Notes under the pieces: model-generated
Told to the model about the DNA's origin: nothing
The model's database searches: none
Seen by the model: the letters and a program-made list of their open reading frames with translations, nothing else
Source of the DNA: Desulfohalobium retbaense DSM 5692
GTDB taxonomy: Bacteria > Desulfobacterota > Desulfovibrionia > Desulfovibrionales > Desulfohalobiaceae
NCBI RefSeq assembly: GCF_000024325.1
Contig: NC_013223.1
Coordinates: 2,547,001 to 2,611,000, forward strand
DNA length: 64,000 nucleotides
Direction: 5' to 3'
Shown: piece after piece, positions 1 to 9,949 of the stretch
How positions within the stretch are numbered: the stretch's first letter is position 1
How the letters are laid out: each line of letters starts with the position of its first letter
Translations under genes and position numbers: made by a program

Positions 1-497
1 GCTTAAGCGGGATGATCATCCACCTCCCCCCCTTGCGCGATCGCGGCTCCGATGTCCTGCTTTTGGCCGAGCATTTCCTGGGCCGGGCCTGCCGAGAGCA
101 AAAACGCTCCCTTTTGCGCTTGTCCCCGGAAGCCCGGAGGAAATTGCAGCGTTACCACTTTCCCGGCAACGTTCGGGAACTGGAAAATATCATCGAACGG
201 GCTGTGGCCCTGGAGCAGGGGAATACTATCACCCCGTCCTCATTGATCATCTACGAACAGGATGCAGCAGCGGATCCGTCCGGGGTCAACCGGGTCTTAG
301 GTGGTGAACTCAGTCTGGAGGACCACCTGCAAAGCGAAGAGCACAAGATTCTCAAAGCCGCCATGGACGCCACCGGCGGACACAAGAGCCAGGCGGCCCA
401 GCTCGTCGGCTTGAATTTCAGACAATTCCGCTATCGGTGGGACAAATACGCGTCCGAGTCCCAGGACCAGAACGCCCCTGAGGGCGCCTCCAGTTGA
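1..497 (+). CDS. Sigma-54-dependent Fis-family transcriptional activator, C-terminal part (5' truncated by window edge)
   Basis: The reading frame is open from the left edge (codons at 3-5, 6-8 and so on), so only about the last 165 residues are visible. The visible part starts in the C-terminal half of the AAA+ domain with the typical HLPPLRDRGSDV segment. FPGNVRELENIIERAV follows, the usual end of the sigma-54 interaction ATPase. The last 50 residues form a Fis-type helix-turn-helix (HKSQAAQLVGLNFRQFRYRW). The Walker motifs, GAFTGA loop and sensory domain lie outside the window, so the signal it senses is unknown. The DNA-binding tail resembles that of PilR/PspF-like activators. A sigma-54 promoter exists in this window near 30.37 kb, but nothing links the two. 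Confidence 0.93.
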   Translation, partial: LSGMIIHLPPLRDRGSDVLLLAEHFLGRACREQKRSLLRLSPEARRKLQRYHFPGNVRELENIIERAVALEQGNTITPSSLIIYEQDAAADPSGVNRVLGGELSLEDHLQSEEHKILKAAMDATGGHKSQAAQLVGLNFRQFRYRWDKYASESQDQNAPEGASS

Positions 498-747
498 GTC
501 CCGGCCCGCAGCACGACCCAGCCGAGAACCCAACCCCCGCATCCGTGAGCACCCAATGCGTCCCTCTGCCCCTACCGCAGCGGGAGAGAGACTGCGTGCT
601 GGAGCTTCCCTGCCTGACAGGCCGGGACAATTTCGATTCGGCATACGGGGCCGGACAACACCCTAACCACAACCTGACCGTCGCATCCTCGTGACACTCG
701 CGGGACAGACTTTCGTCACGTCCGGCAGCCGGGTTGTCAGCACAACA

Positions 748-1827
748 ATGAGACCGAAAACCATACACGACATTTCCTTCGACGACCTCGCCGCCTGGCT
801 CACTGAACAGGGGCAGCCACGTTTCAGGGCCGAACAAATCTGGCAATGGCTGTGGATCAAAGGCGCCACAAGCTTTGAGGATATGACCAATGTCTCGAAA
901 TCCCTGCGAAGCGCCTTGTCGCAGGTCTTCCCCATAGCGCTGCCGACTGTAGCCGAAGTCCACACCAGCGCCGACGGGACCAGAAAATTCCTGCTCAACC
1001 TCCACGACGGCCATGTGCTGGAGACGGTGCTCATTCCCGGCGGGGAACACTTCACCCAATGTCTCTCGACACAGGTCGGCTGCAATCTGGGGTGCACCTT
1101 TTGCAGCACCGGACAGATGGGATTGACTCGGAATCTGAGCGCGGCAGAGATCGCCGGACAGGTCATCGTGGCCCGCAATCACCTCTGGCAGACCGGTACG
1201 GGTATGCGGTTGCGCAACCTCGTCTTTATGGGCATGGGCGAGCCCCTGCTGAACTGGGAAAACGTTGACAACGCCCTGGATCGGCTCATCCATGCCTCGG
1301 CCATGAATTTTTCTCCGCGCCGGGTCACGGTTTCCACCGTAGGCGTGCCGGGAACCCTGGACGCCCTGGGCCACAGCCACAAGGCGTCCCTGGCCGTCTC
1401 CCTGCACGCCCCGAACCAGGAACTGCGCGAGAAGATCATGCCCAGGGCCGCTCGAATGCTTCCGCTACCGGATCTTCTCGCACGGCTTCGCAGCTACCCC
1501 ATGGCCCCGCGGCAGCGGGTCACCATCGAATACGTTCTTTTGGGCGGGGTGAACGACAGCCTCGACCAGGCCCGCCAACTCGTGCGCTGCCTCAATGGCA
1601 TCCGTTGTAAGGTCAACCTCATCGCGTTCAACCCCTGTCCGGGACTCCCCTATTCGGCCCCCGAGACCGAGCAGGTCCTTGCGTTCGAGACGTTGCTCCG
1701 CGACAAGGGGTTGACGGCGACCTTGCGCAAAAGCAAAGGGCAGGATATTTCCGCCGCGTGCGGCCAACTCAAGACCCGCCGCACTGCCGGCGCAAACAAT
1801 TGCGGCCCCACTGTCACCAACACATAA
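748..1827 (+). CDS. rlmN: Dual-specificity 23S rRNA A2503 / tRNA A37 C2-methyltransferase RlmN
   Basis: Radical SAM enzyme that methylates C2 of A2503 in 23S rRNA and A37 in tRNAs. The cluster motif is CNLGCTFC (C112, C116, C119 from the ATG at 748), and a conserved C-terminal cysteine (about C338, in SAACGQL) is the methyl-carrying residue of the family. GMGEPLLNW and the substrate-binding VSLHAPN segment are also present. I chose ATG 748 (359 aa) because homology begins at [11 protein letters not shown]. An in-frame GTG at 691 would add 19 unrelated residues, and neither start has a strong Shine-Dalgarno. About 250 bp without a gene separate it from the upstream activator. hisI follows 22 bp downstream, so co-transcription is plausible. 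Confidence 0.95.
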   Translation: MRPKTIHDISFDDLAAWLTEQGQPRFRAEQIWQWLWIKGATSFEDMTNVSKSLRSALSQVFPIALPTVAEVHTSADGTRKFLLNLHDGHVLETVLIPGGEHFTQCLSTQVGCNLGCTFCSTGQMGLTRNLSAAEIAGQVIVARNHLWQTGTGMRLRNLVFMGMGEPLLNWENVDNALDRLIHASAMNFSPRRVTVSTVGVPGTLDALGHSHKASLAVSLHAPNQELREKIMPRAARMLPLPDLLARLRSYPMAPRQRVTIEYVLLGGVNDSLDQARQLVRCLNGIRCKVNLIAFNPCPGLPYSAPETEQVLAFETLLRDKGLTATLRKSKGQDISAACGQLKTRRTAGANNCGPTVTNT

Positions 1828-1849
1828 CATCGAGCGACAAGGATCTCTC

Positions 1850-2224
1850 ATGCCACAACCCGATTTTGCCAAAGGCAACGGTCTGGTCCCGGCTATCGCC
1901 CAGGACGCCACCACCGGCGAAGTCCTCATGCTGGCCTATATGAACGAAGACGCCTGGAACAGGACGCTGGAAACCGGAGAAGCCCACTATTACAGCCGCA
2001 GCCGCGACTGCCTGTGGCGCAAGGGCGGCACCTCCGGACATGTCCAGAAAATCCACAGTGTCCGCCTTGATTGCGACCAGGACACGGTCCTTCTGCTGGT
2101 CGAGCAGCTGGGCGGAGCAGCTTGCCACAAAGGCTATAAGAGCTGTTTTTATGAAGAGTATAAGGACGGTGCCTGGAGCATCTGTTCCCCGAAAGTATTC
2201 AACCCTGAGGAGGTCTATTCCTGA
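1850..2224 (+). CDS. hisI: Phosphoribosyl-AMP cyclohydrolase
   Basis: Third step of histidine biosynthesis: opens the adenine ring of phosphoribosyl-AMP to give ProFAR. At 124 aa it is the stand-alone HisI, without the HisE pyrophosphohydrolase domain found in many bifunctional enzymes. The metal-site signature is intact: [11 protein letters not shown] with SGHVQ, then LDCDQD and [11 protein letters not shown]. Its stop (2222-2224) is followed at once by the hisG ATG at 2226, so the two genes are almost certainly one transcriptional unit. The other his genes are not in the window. Confidence 0.96.
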   Translation: MPQPDFAKGNGLVPAIAQDATTGEVLMLAYMNEDAWNRTLETGEAHYYSRSRDCLWRKGGTSGHVQKIHSVRLDCDQDTVLLLVEQLGGAACHKGYKSCFYEEYKDGAWSICSPKVFNPEEVYS

Positions 2225-2225
2225 G

Positions 2226-3107
2226 ATGTCCAGTGAACAATTGCTCAAACTCGGTATCCCCAAAGGATCGTTGCAGGACGCAACCATTAACCTTTTTGCC
2301 AAATCCGGCTGGAAAATCGGCCTGCACCACCGCAACTATTTCCCGGACATCAATGATGAGACCATGAAATGCTCCTTGTGCCGGGCCCAGGAAATGGCGG
2401 TCTATGTCGAGGACGGCACCCTTGATGTCGGCCTGACGGGCAAGGACTGGATCCTGGAAAACGAATCCGACGTGGTGGTCGTCTCCGACCTGGTCTACTC
2501 CAAGGTCAGCAACCGTCCGGCGCGCTGGATCCTGGCCGTATCAAACGAGTCCCCGTATAAACGCCCCGAGGACCTGGCGGGCAAGAAAATCTCCACCGAA
2601 CTGGAGAATTTCACCCGGAAATATTTCGAACAGGCCGGCATCCCTGTGGAAGTCGAATTCTCCTGGGGGGCCACGGAAGCCAAGGTGGTCGAAGGCTTGT
2701 GCGACGCCATCGTGGAGGTCACCGAGACCGGGACCACCATTCGCGCCCACGGCTTGCGGATCATCGCGGAATTGTTGCAGACCAACACCCAGCTCATTGC
2801 CAACAAGGCCGCTTGGGAAGACCCTTGGAAGCGGGCCAAGATCGAACAGATGAACACCTTGCTGCAAGGAGCATTGCGGGCCGAAAAACTGGTCGGTCTG
2901 AAAATGAACGTTCCCCATGACCGCGTGGACACGGTCATGGAATTATTGCCCAGCCTCAACGCCCCGACCGTGGCCCATCTGCACAACAGCGACTGGACCT
3001 CGGTGGAAATCGTGGTTGAGGAAAGCGTGGTCCGGGACCTGATCCCTCAGCTCCAGGCCCAGGGCGCCGAGGGCATCATCGAATATCCTTTGAACAAGGT
3101 TATTTAA
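2226..3107 (+). CDS. hisG: ATP phosphoribosyltransferase, long (HisG_L) form
   Basis: First and feedback-regulated step of histidine synthesis (ATP + PRPP to phosphoribosyl-ATP). The 293-residue length means the long form, which carries its own C-terminal ACT-like regulatory domain and needs no HisZ. The N-terminal catalytic domains show [16 protein letters not shown] and the PRPP-binding stretch [17 protein letters not shown]. The regulatory domain occupies roughly the last 75 residues. The start at 2226 is 1 nt after the hisI stop. An upstream in-frame extension inside hisI is possible but lacks homology. A dispersed repeat (3110-3253) begins only 2 bp after the stop codon. Confidence 0.96.
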   Translation: MSSEQLLKLGIPKGSLQDATINLFAKSGWKIGLHHRNYFPDINDETMKCSLCRAQEMAVYVEDGTLDVGLTGKDWILENESDVVVVSDLVYSKVSNRPARWILAVSNESPYKRPEDLAGKKISTELENFTRKYFEQAGIPVEVEFSWGATEAKVVEGLCDAIVEVTETGTTIRAHGLRIIAELLQTNTQLIANKAAWEDPWKRAKIEQMNTLLQGALRAEKLVGLKMNVPHDRVDTVMELLPSLNAPTVAHLHNSDWTSVEIVVEESVVRDLIPQLQAQGAEGIIEYPLNKVI

Positions 3108-3109
3108 CT

Positions 3110-3253
3110 GACTGTTGAAAAATTCCTTATCGTGCAGGTCGTTCAAACATCCCAAAAGACGGCGGCAAAACGTTCAAGGTCGCAGCGTACTGAGCCGTAC
3201 GTACAAGGCTGAACATTTTGCGCCTATCTGTCATTGGGAGATTTTCAACGGCC
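3110..3253 (+). repeat. Dispersed intergenic repeat, copy A (about 144 bp)
   Basis: It begins TGACTGTTGAAAA directly after the hisG stop and ends TTTTCAACGGCC. The outer ends are inverted relative to each other (GTTGAAAA / TTTTCAAC). An inner pair, GCAAAACGTTCAAGGT and AAGGCTGAACATTTTGC, is also inverted, so the transcript could fold into a nested hairpin. An inverted copy with long shared blocks (for example AAAACGTTCAAGGTCGCAG) lies at 47921-48062. It shows no coding potential. The rest of the gap to 3453 holds only the probable promoter and ribosome site of the next gene. Confidence 0.8.
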
Positions 3254-3452
3254 TGGTAACTGTTCACGACGCTGCCTTCGCGGCCCGGAAACCTTCCCGC
3301 ACCGCCGACCACGGCCGGCGGTGCGGGTGGATGAAAGGGTGCCGGTCGCTTTGTGTTGTCGGAAGCGGGGGTATAGGGTAGACGAGTCAGGGCGAGAAAC
3401 GTCCACACGTGTGGTCGCCGGGATTTGACCCAAGCTTTCCAGGGGAGAGGGT

Positions 3453-4211
3453 ATGCTACGATTCGTGCGGATTGCGCCGCTCTTGATCTGCCTGATCGGT
3501 GGTGGCTTAGCTGGTTGCGCCCACCTCGCACCGACGACGCACTCGCCTGTGCTCGAGGCCCATCTGGAACTGGCCGAGGCCTACCTCAATAATGACAAAC
3601 CCCGGTTGAGCCTCAAGGAACTGCGCAAAATCGGCGCCTCGGGTGACCATTCCAAGCGCTACCACTTCGACCTCGGGCTGACCTATATGGCCCTCTCCCA
3701 ATGGCCCGCGGCTGCAAAGCACCTCCGCCAGGCAGTGGCCATCGATCCAGAATTCGCGCAGGCCTGGAACAATCTCGGGCAGGTCTATGTGGCCCAAAGC
3801 CGCCCGGATAAGGCGGAACAGGCGTTTCAGACCGCCCTGGACACCTTGACCTATCTCTCGCCGGAACGCGCCGCCCTGAATCTGGCCCGCCTGTACCAAC
3901 AGACCGACCGCCCCCAAAAAGCGGCCGACCTGGCGCTGCGGGCCATTGAGGAAAACGACCGTTTCGAACCGGCCTATCTGGTGCTCAATGAGGTTCTGGT
4001 CTCTCAGGGCCAGATCGAAGAAGCCCTGACGCGCCTGGAGACAGCTCAAGCCAAGCTCCCCAAGAGGCCGGCCATGCTCCTCGCCCTGGCCGAAAACCAC
4101 CTCCGGGTTGGAAACACCGCCTATGCCCGCACCTGGTTCCAGCGCATCATTGCCGCAGCCCCCCAAAGCGAAGAGGCCGAAGTGGCCCGGGATTACCTGG
4201 CACTCTTCTGA
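3453..4211 (+). CDS. TPR-repeat lipoprotein (PilF/PilW-like)
   Basis: 252 aa. A lipoprotein signal peptide ends in the lipobox LAGC, with Cys22 the lipidation site, so the protein should be anchored in a membrane facing the periplasm. From about residue 35 it is built of tetratricopeptide repeats (AEAYLNNDKPRLSLKELR; YHFDLGLTYMALSQWPAAAKHL; AWNNLGQVYVAQSRPDKAEQ). This layout matches PilF/PilW-type pilotins and other TPR scaffold lipoproteins. No pilus genes are adjacent, so the role is unassigned. The ATG at 3453 follows a purine-rich GGGGAGAGGGT. The reading frame of the downstream radical SAM gene overlaps its 3' end. Confidence 0.88.
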   Translation: MLRFVRIAPLLICLIGGGLAGCAHLAPTTHSPVLEAHLELAEAYLNNDKPRLSLKELRKIGASGDHSKRYHFDLGLTYMALSQWPAAAKHLRQAVAIDPEFAQAWNNLGQVYVAQSRPDKAEQAFQTALDTLTYLSPERAALNLARLYQQTDRPQKAADLALRAIEENDRFEPAYLVLNEVLVSQGQIEEALTRLETAQAKLPKRPAMLLALAENHLRVGNTAYARTWFQRIIAAAPQSEEAEVARDYLALF

Positions 4212-5547
4212 TTCCTCCTCCCACGAGCCGCGTGTCCTGGGCATCAATCCCTGGATCACCGACTTCGCCGCGTACAACCTGTGGGCCAGGCCGGCAGGCT
4301 TATTGGCCTGTTTGGAGACCTTGCGCCAAAGCGGGGCCAGCATCGCGCTTTTGGACTGCCTCGATCAGATGTGGCAAGAAAGCCCCTGGCCGCGGCGCAA
4401 AAATTTCGGTTGCGGTCCCTATCCCCGCACCCCCTTGCCGGTTCCCTGGTACCTGTCCGATGTGCCGCGGCAATTCAGCCGCTACGGCCATGCGTACGAG
4501 ACCGTACGCAGCGCCCTGAGCCACCTTTCGCCGCCCCCGGATCTGGTTTTGATCACCACCGCCATGACCTATTGGTATCCCGGCGCGGTCCAGATGCTCC
4601 GGCTCGTTCGCGAAATCTGGCCCCGGGTGCCGATCGCCATCGGTGGCGTGTACCCCACACTCTGTCCGGAGCACGCCGCGACATGGTCGGCTGATCTCGT
4701 GCTCTCCGGGCCGCTGGAAACCGGTGGGAACTGGCAACGGGTCTGGAGCGCCATGGGCGGTACCGCGCCACCGCTTCCGCCCCAGGCCGGCTTCAACCTG
4801 GCCCTGGATCTCTATGCCGCACCGGAATATGCCCCCATTCTGGGGTCACGGGGATGCCCCTACGGCTGTGAATATTGCGCCAGCCGGCACCTGTACTCCG
4901 GGTTCGTCCAACGCAGCTTCGAATCCGTATGGCAGGAATTCAGGGCCCAATACCAGGCAGGGGTCAGGGATTTCGCCTTTTACGACGACGCTCTTTTGCT
5001 CCGGCCGACAACCTGGCTTTTGCCATTTTTGCACCAGATCTGCGAACTGCCCGAGCCCATTCGGCTCCACACCCCGAATGCCATGCATGTCCAGGCCTTG
5101 ACCCCGGAAGTCTGCCGGGCCCTGTTCCGGGCCGGTCTGACCACCATCCGCCTGGGACTGGAAAGCGGCGATTTCGACCACCGCTTTGATGCCAAGCTTT
5201 CGGCTCCTCAATGGCAGGAGGGGGTGGACAATCTCTTTGCCGCCGGGTTCCGCGCCCAAGATATCGGGGCCTATATCCTCTTCGGCCTGCCCGATCAAAA
5301 CGAGGCCGAGGTCCTGGCAGCCGCTCGACTCGCCGCCGCCTCGGGTATACGCCCCCAACTGGCCCATTTTTCGCCCTTGCCCGGCACGCCCCTTTTTGAA
5401 CGCGCCGTAGAGGTCTCTGATCGGCCCATTGCCGAAGACCCGCTGTGCCAGAACAATTCGATCTGGCCCTGCGTTCCCGGAGGTTTTTCCTGGCGGACCA
5501 AGCGTCGCTGGCAGGAAATGCTTGCCCAGACAATGGCTGCGTATTAG
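4108..5547 (+). CDS. B12-binding-domain-like radical SAM protein, substrate unknown
   Basis: Radical SAM enzyme of up to 479 aa with the cluster motif GCPYGCEYC (C250, C254, C257 from the ATG at 4108). It is preceded by a 200-residue cobalamin-binding-like domain (DLVLITTAMTYWYPGAV, IAIGGVYPTL) and followed by the usual GLESG and FGLPDQ segments. Start uncertain: clear homology begins only near RVLGINPWITDF (about 4231), but no ATG/GTG/TTG lies there in frame. Candidates are ATG 4108, ATG 4123 and TTG 4150, all inside the upstream TPR gene, so the genes overlap by 60-104 bp unless a CTG at 4237 is used. Its coupling to the TPR lipoprotein suggests a shared process. Function not assigned. Confidence 0.85.
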   Translation: METPPMPAPGSSASLPQPPKAKRPKWPGITWHSSDSSSHEPRVLGINPWITDFAAYNLWARPAGLLACLETLRQSGASIALLDCLDQMWQESPWPRRKNFGCGPYPRTPLPVPWYLSDVPRQFSRYGHAYETVRSALSHLSPPPDLVLITTAMTYWYPGAVQMLRLVREIWPRVPIAIGGVYPTLCPEHAATWSADLVLSGPLETGGNWQRVWSAMGGTAPPLPPQAGFNLALDLYAAPEYAPILGSRGCPYGCEYCASRHLYSGFVQRSFESVWQEFRAQYQAGVRDFAFYDDALLLRPTTWLLPFLHQICELPEPIRLHTPNAMHVQALTPEVCRALFRAGLTTIRLGLESGDFDHRFDAKLSAPQWQEGVDNLFAAGFRAQDIGAYILFGLPDQNEAEVLAAARLAAASGIRPQLAHFSPLPGTPLFERAVEVSDRPIAEDPLCQNNSIWPCVPGGFSWRTKRRWQEMLAQTMAAY

Positions 5548-5761
5548 ACAGCAGACTGGAAATCGACTATGAAAGTTCGGTTCCAGCAGGCAGGACCGGA
5601 AAACTTCTCCTGTCCCGATCACGCTGCCGGTTTTTCCTGACTTTGCCCCATAAGCCGCGCTTTTCGCGACGCCTATGACCAGGCCAATCGCCGCAAAAGC
5701 CGCTCAAGCAAAACAGGAACTTTTCGAACACCTCTTTTGGAAGGAGAACGGGCACAGCCTT

Positions 5762-7573
5762 ATGGCCATGACCGATCCCAAACGCATACGCAACTTCAGC
5801 ATTATCGCCCACATCGACCACGGCAAGTCGACGCTGGCCGATCGCATTCTCGAACTCACCGGCCTCGTCGCCGACAGGGACAAACGCGACCAATACCTGG
5901 ACCGGATGGATCTTGAACGCGAACGCGGCATCACCATCAAGGCCCAGACCGTGCGCATCCCGTTCACCGCTGCGGACGGCCAGGAATATATACTCAATCT
6001 GATCGACACTCCGGGCCACGTGGATTTCAGCTACGAGGTCTCGCGCAGCTTGGCCGCCTGCGAGGGGGCTCTGCTGGTCGTTGACGCCACCCAGGGCGTC
6101 GAAGCCCAGACCCTGGCCAATGTTTTCCTGGCCCTGGACAACGATCTGGAGATCATTCCCGTTCTCAACAAGATCGATCTCCCCAGCGCCGAACCGGAGC
6201 GCATTCTGCAGGAAATCGAGGAGGCCATCGGCCTGGATTGCAGTGAGGCCTTGATGGTCAGCGCTAAGACCGGCGACGGCGTGCCCGAGGTCCTGGAACG
6301 CATTCTCCGAGATGTCCCGCCGCCGGCCGGGGCCAAGGAAGCCCCGCTCAAGGCCCTCATCTTCGACTCCTGGTACGATCCGTATCAAGGAGTAGTGGTC
6401 CTGTTCCGGATCCTGGACGGCTTCATGAACGACGGCCAGCGCATCCAGATGTTCTCCTCGAAAAAGGAGTTCGAGATCACTCAGTTGGGGATGTTCGCGC
6501 CCGAACCCCAGCGGGTCAATTATCTCGGACCCGGCGAGGTCGGCTTCCTTTTTGCCAGCATTAAGGACCTGACCGACGCCCGCGTCGGCGACACGATCAC
6601 TGCCGCCTCCAATCCCACGGCCACGCCGTTTCCGGATTTCAAAAAGATCCAGCCCATGGTCTTCTGCGGGCTCTACCCTTCAGAACCCTCGCAATACGAG
6701 CCCTTGAAAAAATCCTTGGAGCGGTTGCAACTCAACGACGCCGCCTTCAATTTCGACCCCGAAACCTCCCAGGCTCTTGGGTTCGGCTTCCGGTGCGGCT
6801 TTCTGGGCCTTTTGCACATGGAAATCATTCAAGAACGCCTGGAACGGGAATTTCAAGCCCAGCTCATTGCCACTGCGCCCTCTGTGGCCTATCAGGTCAC
6901 GACCATCGACGGGGCGACCTTTACCATCGACAATCCAAGTGAACTTCCGGCCCGGGAACAGATCGAGGAAATCGCCGAACCCTACGTGCGCATGGAGATC
7001 CATGTGCCGAACGAATACGTCGGCAGCGTATTGACCCTGTGCGAAGAAAAGCGGGGGATCCAGAAGGATATGCGCTACATGACCTCCTCGCGAGTAATCA
7101 TTACCTACGAGTTGCCGTTCGCGGAGATCGTCTTCGACTTCTTCGACCGCCTCAAATCCGTGACCCGCGGCTTCGCCTCCATGGACTACGAAGTCATTGG
7201 TTTCTTCCCGGCCGACCTGGTCAAACTCGATATCCTGATCAACGGCGAACCCATGGACGCCATGTCGACCATCGCCCACCGGGACAAAGCCTATCACCGT
7301 GGCCGGGCCCTGGCTCTCAAGCTCAAGCGGACCATTCCCCGGCAGCTCTTTGAGGTCATCATCCAGGCCGCGATCGGCAACAAAATCGTGGCCAAGGAGC
7401 GCAACGCTCCCCTGCGCAAAAACGTGACCGCCAAATGTTATGGCGGGGATATCACAAGAAAGCGTAAGCTCTTGGAAAAACAGAAAGAAGGCAAACGGCG
7501 CATGAAACAGATGGGCAATGTGGAGATCCCCCAGGAGGCCTTCATGGCCGCCTTGAGCCTGGATGAGGATTGA
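5762..7573 (+). CDS. lepA: Elongation factor 4 (translational GTPase LepA)
   Basis: Ribosome-associated GTPase that back-translocates or remodels stalled ribosomes. 603 aa, the normal length. It has the G1 loop [10 protein letters not shown]3 DTPGHVDF and G4 NKIDLP, followed by EF-G-like domains and the LepA-specific C-terminal domain ([18 protein letters not shown]). I chose ATG 5762, with ATG 5768 the alternative. AAGGAG at 5741-5746 lies rather far upstream, and an in-frame ATG at 5675 would add 29 non-conserved residues. lepB follows after 108 bp, an arrangement common in bacteria. Confidence 0.97.
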   Translation: MAMTDPKRIRNFSIIAHIDHGKSTLADRILELTGLVADRDKRDQYLDRMDLERERGITIKAQTVRIPFTAADGQEYILNLIDTPGHVDFSYEVSRSLAACEGALLVVDATQGVEAQTLANVFLALDNDLEIIPVLNKIDLPSAEPERILQEIEEAIGLDCSEALMVSAKTGDGVPEVLERILRDVPPPAGAKEAPLKALIFDSWYDPYQGVVVLFRILDGFMNDGQRIQMFSSKKEFEITQLGMFAPEPQRVNYLGPGEVGFLFASIKDLTDARVGDTITAASNPTATPFPDFKKIQPMVFCGLYPSEPSQYEPLKKSLERLQLNDAAFNFDPETSQALGFGFRCGFLGLLHMEIIQERLEREFQAQLIATAPSVAYQVTTIDGATFTIDNPSELPAREQIEEIAEPYVRMEIHVPNEYVGSVLTLCEEKRGIQKDMRYMTSSRVIITYELPFAEIVFDFFDRLKSVTRGFASMDYEVIGFFPADLVKLDILINGEPMDAMSTIAHRDKAYHRGRALALKLKRTIPRQLFEVIIQAAIGNKIVAKERNAPLRKNVTAKCYGGDITRKRKLLEKQKEGKRRMKQMGNVEIPQEAFMAALSLDED

Positions 7574-7681
7574 CCCGGCCTGGGCCGCCGCGAAGTCTGA
7601 ACCCTTCGATTGCTGGCGCCCCGATCGCATTGCCGCTGCACCTGCCGGAGTAACTCCAACAGTTGATATGGACACCCCATT

Positions 7682-8281
7682 ATGAATCCACGCTGGCACA
7701 ATCTGATCAAAGAATACGCCGAGGCCCTGATCATCGCCCTGGTCCTCGCTTTTTTTATCCGTTCCTTCGTTGTCCAGGCCTTCAAGATCCCCTCCGGGTC
7801 CATGCTGCAGACCTTGCAGATCGGCGACCACCTCCTGGTGAACAAGTTTATCTACGGCGTCCAGGCCCCGTTTACCGACTTCACGGTCATCCCGGTCTCC
7901 GATCCCGAGTTCCAAGACATCATCGTCTTTGAGTTCCCCGAGGAGCCCTCGAAAGATTTTATCAAGCGTATTATCGGCCTGCCCGGAGACACCATCGAAA
8001 TCCGGGACAAACAGGTTTACCGCAATGGGCAAAAGCTCCAGGAGCCTTATGTCCAGCACACAGACCCGTCCACCGTTCCCCGCCGGGACAATTTCGGACC
8101 GGTAACCGTGCCCGAGGACAAGTACTTCGTCATGGGTGACAACAGAGACGAATCTTATGACTCCCGGTTCTGGGGCTTTGTGGAGCACTCGAAGATCAAA
8201 GGCGAGGCCTGGATCATCTACTGGTCGTGGGAAGGATTTGACGAAATCCGCTGGGGTCGCATGTTTCAGACCGTGAACTGA
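7682..8281 (+). CDS. lepB: Signal peptidase I
   Basis: Membrane serine protease that removes Sec/Tat signal peptides on the outer face of the inner membrane. 199 aa, with one N-terminal transmembrane segment (about residues 14-34). The catalytic Ser40 is in PSGSM and the Lys95 general base in FIKRIIGLPGD. The C-terminal GDNRDESYDSRFWGFV box completes the family signature. ATG at 7682. It follows lepA on the same strand and may be co-transcribed with it. Confidence 0.97.
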   Translation: MNPRWHNLIKEYAEALIIALVLAFFIRSFVVQAFKIPSGSMLQTLQIGDHLLVNKFIYGVQAPFTDFTVIPVSDPEFQDIIVFEFPEEPSKDFIKRIIGLPGDTIEIRDKQVYRNGQKLQEPYVQHTDPSTVPRRDNFGPVTVPEDKYFVMGDNRDESYDSRFWGFVEHSKIKGEAWIIYWSWEGFDEIRWGRMFQTVN

Positions 8282-8333
8282 ACCGCCGACACCTCCTGCA
8301 CACCGGGCCGCGCCGCAGCACACTGGAGTGACC

Positions 8334-9869
8334 ATGATCGCCAAGGTGACCACTGCGGCCTTGTTGGGCATAGACGCCTTTCCTGTGGACCTGGAAGCCG
8401 ACCTGACCCGGTCTGGCATCCCGGCCTTCACCATGGTCGGCCTGGCAGAAGGCGCTGTCCGGGAAAGCAAGGAGCGGGTCCTGACCGCGCTGAAGAATAC
8501 CGGCTTCCGTCTGCCCCCGGCCCGGATTACCATCAACCTCGCTCCCGCAGACATGCGCAAGGAGGGCAGCGCCTACGACCTGGCCCTGGCACTCGGCCTG
8601 CTCGGTGCGAGCGGAGAACTGCCTGAACAGGCTTTAAACGGGTATCTTTTTGCCGGTGAACTCTCGCTCAACGGCCGGCTCAAACCCATCAATGGCGCGC
8701 TGCCCATGGGCCTCAAGGCCCGGGAACGCCAGGCCCGGGGATTGCTCCTCCCCGCGGACAACGCTCCCGAAGCCGCCGTCGTCGACGACCTGCCCGTCTA
8801 TCCGGTCCAGACCCTGGGGCAAGCTATCCGCTTCATTCTAGGAGAAGAGGACCTCCATCCCCAGGGCAGCGACATCCAAGGACTGTGGGGCCAGCGCGAA
8901 GACTTTCTGGTCGACTTCAGTGAAGTCAAAGGCCAGGAACACGCCAAGCGGGCCATTGAAATCGCTGCCGCCGGCAACCACAATCTGCTTTTCCTCGGCC
9001 CGCCAGGTAGCGGCAAGACCATGCTCGCCCAGCGCCTCCCCACCGTGCTGCCACCGCTGGAATTCAATGAGGCCCTGGAGGTGACCAAAATCTATTCCGT
9101 GGCCGGTCAGCTCGACCCCGGCCAAGCTTTGGTGATCACCCGACCCTTTCGCTCCCCGCACCACACCATTTCCGACGCCGGGCTTATCGGCGGCGGCCAC
9201 TATCCTCGGCCCGGAGAAGTGTCGCTGGCCCACCACGGCGTCCTTTTTCTCGACGAACTGCCGGAATTCAAAAAGCACGTCCTCGAAGTCCTGCGCCAGC
9301 CATTGGAAGATGGGCGGGTGACCATTTCTCGGGCCGCTGTGTCTCTGAGCTACCCTGCCGATTTCATGCTCGTGGCGGCCATGAACCCCTGCCCTTGCGG
9401 CTATCTGACCGACGAGCAACACCCCTGCACCTGCACAGCGCAACAGATCCAGCGCTACCGTTCCCGGCTCTCCGGACCGTTGCTCGACCGCATCGACCTC
9501 CAGGTCGAGGTCCCGGCAGTGCCTTACAGCGACCTCAAAAAAACCCAAAGCAGCAAGGATTCGGCCTCCATGCAGGCCAATATCCTCCAGGCGCGGCAGA
9601 TCCAGGCCCAACGCCTTGCCGGCACGCCCATCACAGCCAACAGCCAGTTGCGCGGAACGTGGCTCCAGGCCCACTGCGCCCTGACCGAGACCGAGCACCA
9701 GTTCCTGGAGCAGGCTGTCCACAAGCTCGGGCTCTCCGCCCGGGCCTATACGCGGGTTTTACGCATCGCCCGGACCATTGCCGACCTCGAGTCCGCAGAC
9801 CGGATCCAGATCCCGCACTTGGCTGAGGCGATCAATTTCCGGGTCCTGGACCGCGAGGACCAGTGGTGA
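8334..9869 (+). CDS. comM: YifB/ComM-family Mg-chelatase-like AAA+ ATPase
   Basis: 511 aa. The N-terminal ChlI-like fold (SGIPAFTMVGLAEGAVRESKERV) is followed by the AAA+ core with Walker A GPPGSGKT and the Mg-chelatase C-terminal helical domain. In naturally transformable bacteria ComM is a hexameric helicase that promotes branch migration of incoming DNA. In other lineages the role of the family is unproven. ATG 8334 is preferred over GTG 8328 because GGAG (8324-8327) is ideally spaced from it. It lies 52 bp after lepB. Confidence 0.92.
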   Translation: MIAKVTTAALLGIDAFPVDLEADLTRSGIPAFTMVGLAEGAVRESKERVLTALKNTGFRLPPARITINLAPADMRKEGSAYDLALALGLLGASGELPEQALNGYLFAGELSLNGRLKPINGALPMGLKARERQARGLLLPADNAPEAAVVDDLPVYPVQTLGQAIRFILGEEDLHPQGSDIQGLWGQREDFLVDFSEVKGQEHAKRAIEIAAAGNHNLLFLGPPGSGKTMLAQRLPTVLPPLEFNEALEVTKIYSVAGQLDPGQALVITRPFRSPHHTISDAGLIGGGHYPRPGEVSLAHHGVLFLDELPEFKKHVLEVLRQPLEDGRVTISRAAVSLSYPADFMLVAAMNPCPCGYLTDEQHPCTCTAQQIQRYRSRLSGPLLDRIDLQVEVPAVPYSDLKKTQSSKDSASMQANILQARQIQAQRLAGTPITANSQLRGTWLQAHCALTETEHQFLEQAVHKLGLSARAYTRVLRIARTIADLESADRIQIPHLAEAINFRVLDREDQW

Positions 9870-9949
9870 GCCGCCGCTTTGCCTCGGTGTTTTGGTGCGC
9901 CAGCGTCTTGCGGTCCCGAACGGACCGCGCCTTTGCACAAGGATGACCC

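Noticed and set aside
498-747. Possible small gene between the sigma-54 activator and rlmN
   Set aside because: Frames are short, lack ribosome sites and show no recognisable protein.
6680-8560. 626-codon minus-strand frame opposite lepA/lepB/comM
   Set aside because: It spans three well-defined genes on the other strand and its translation matches nothing.
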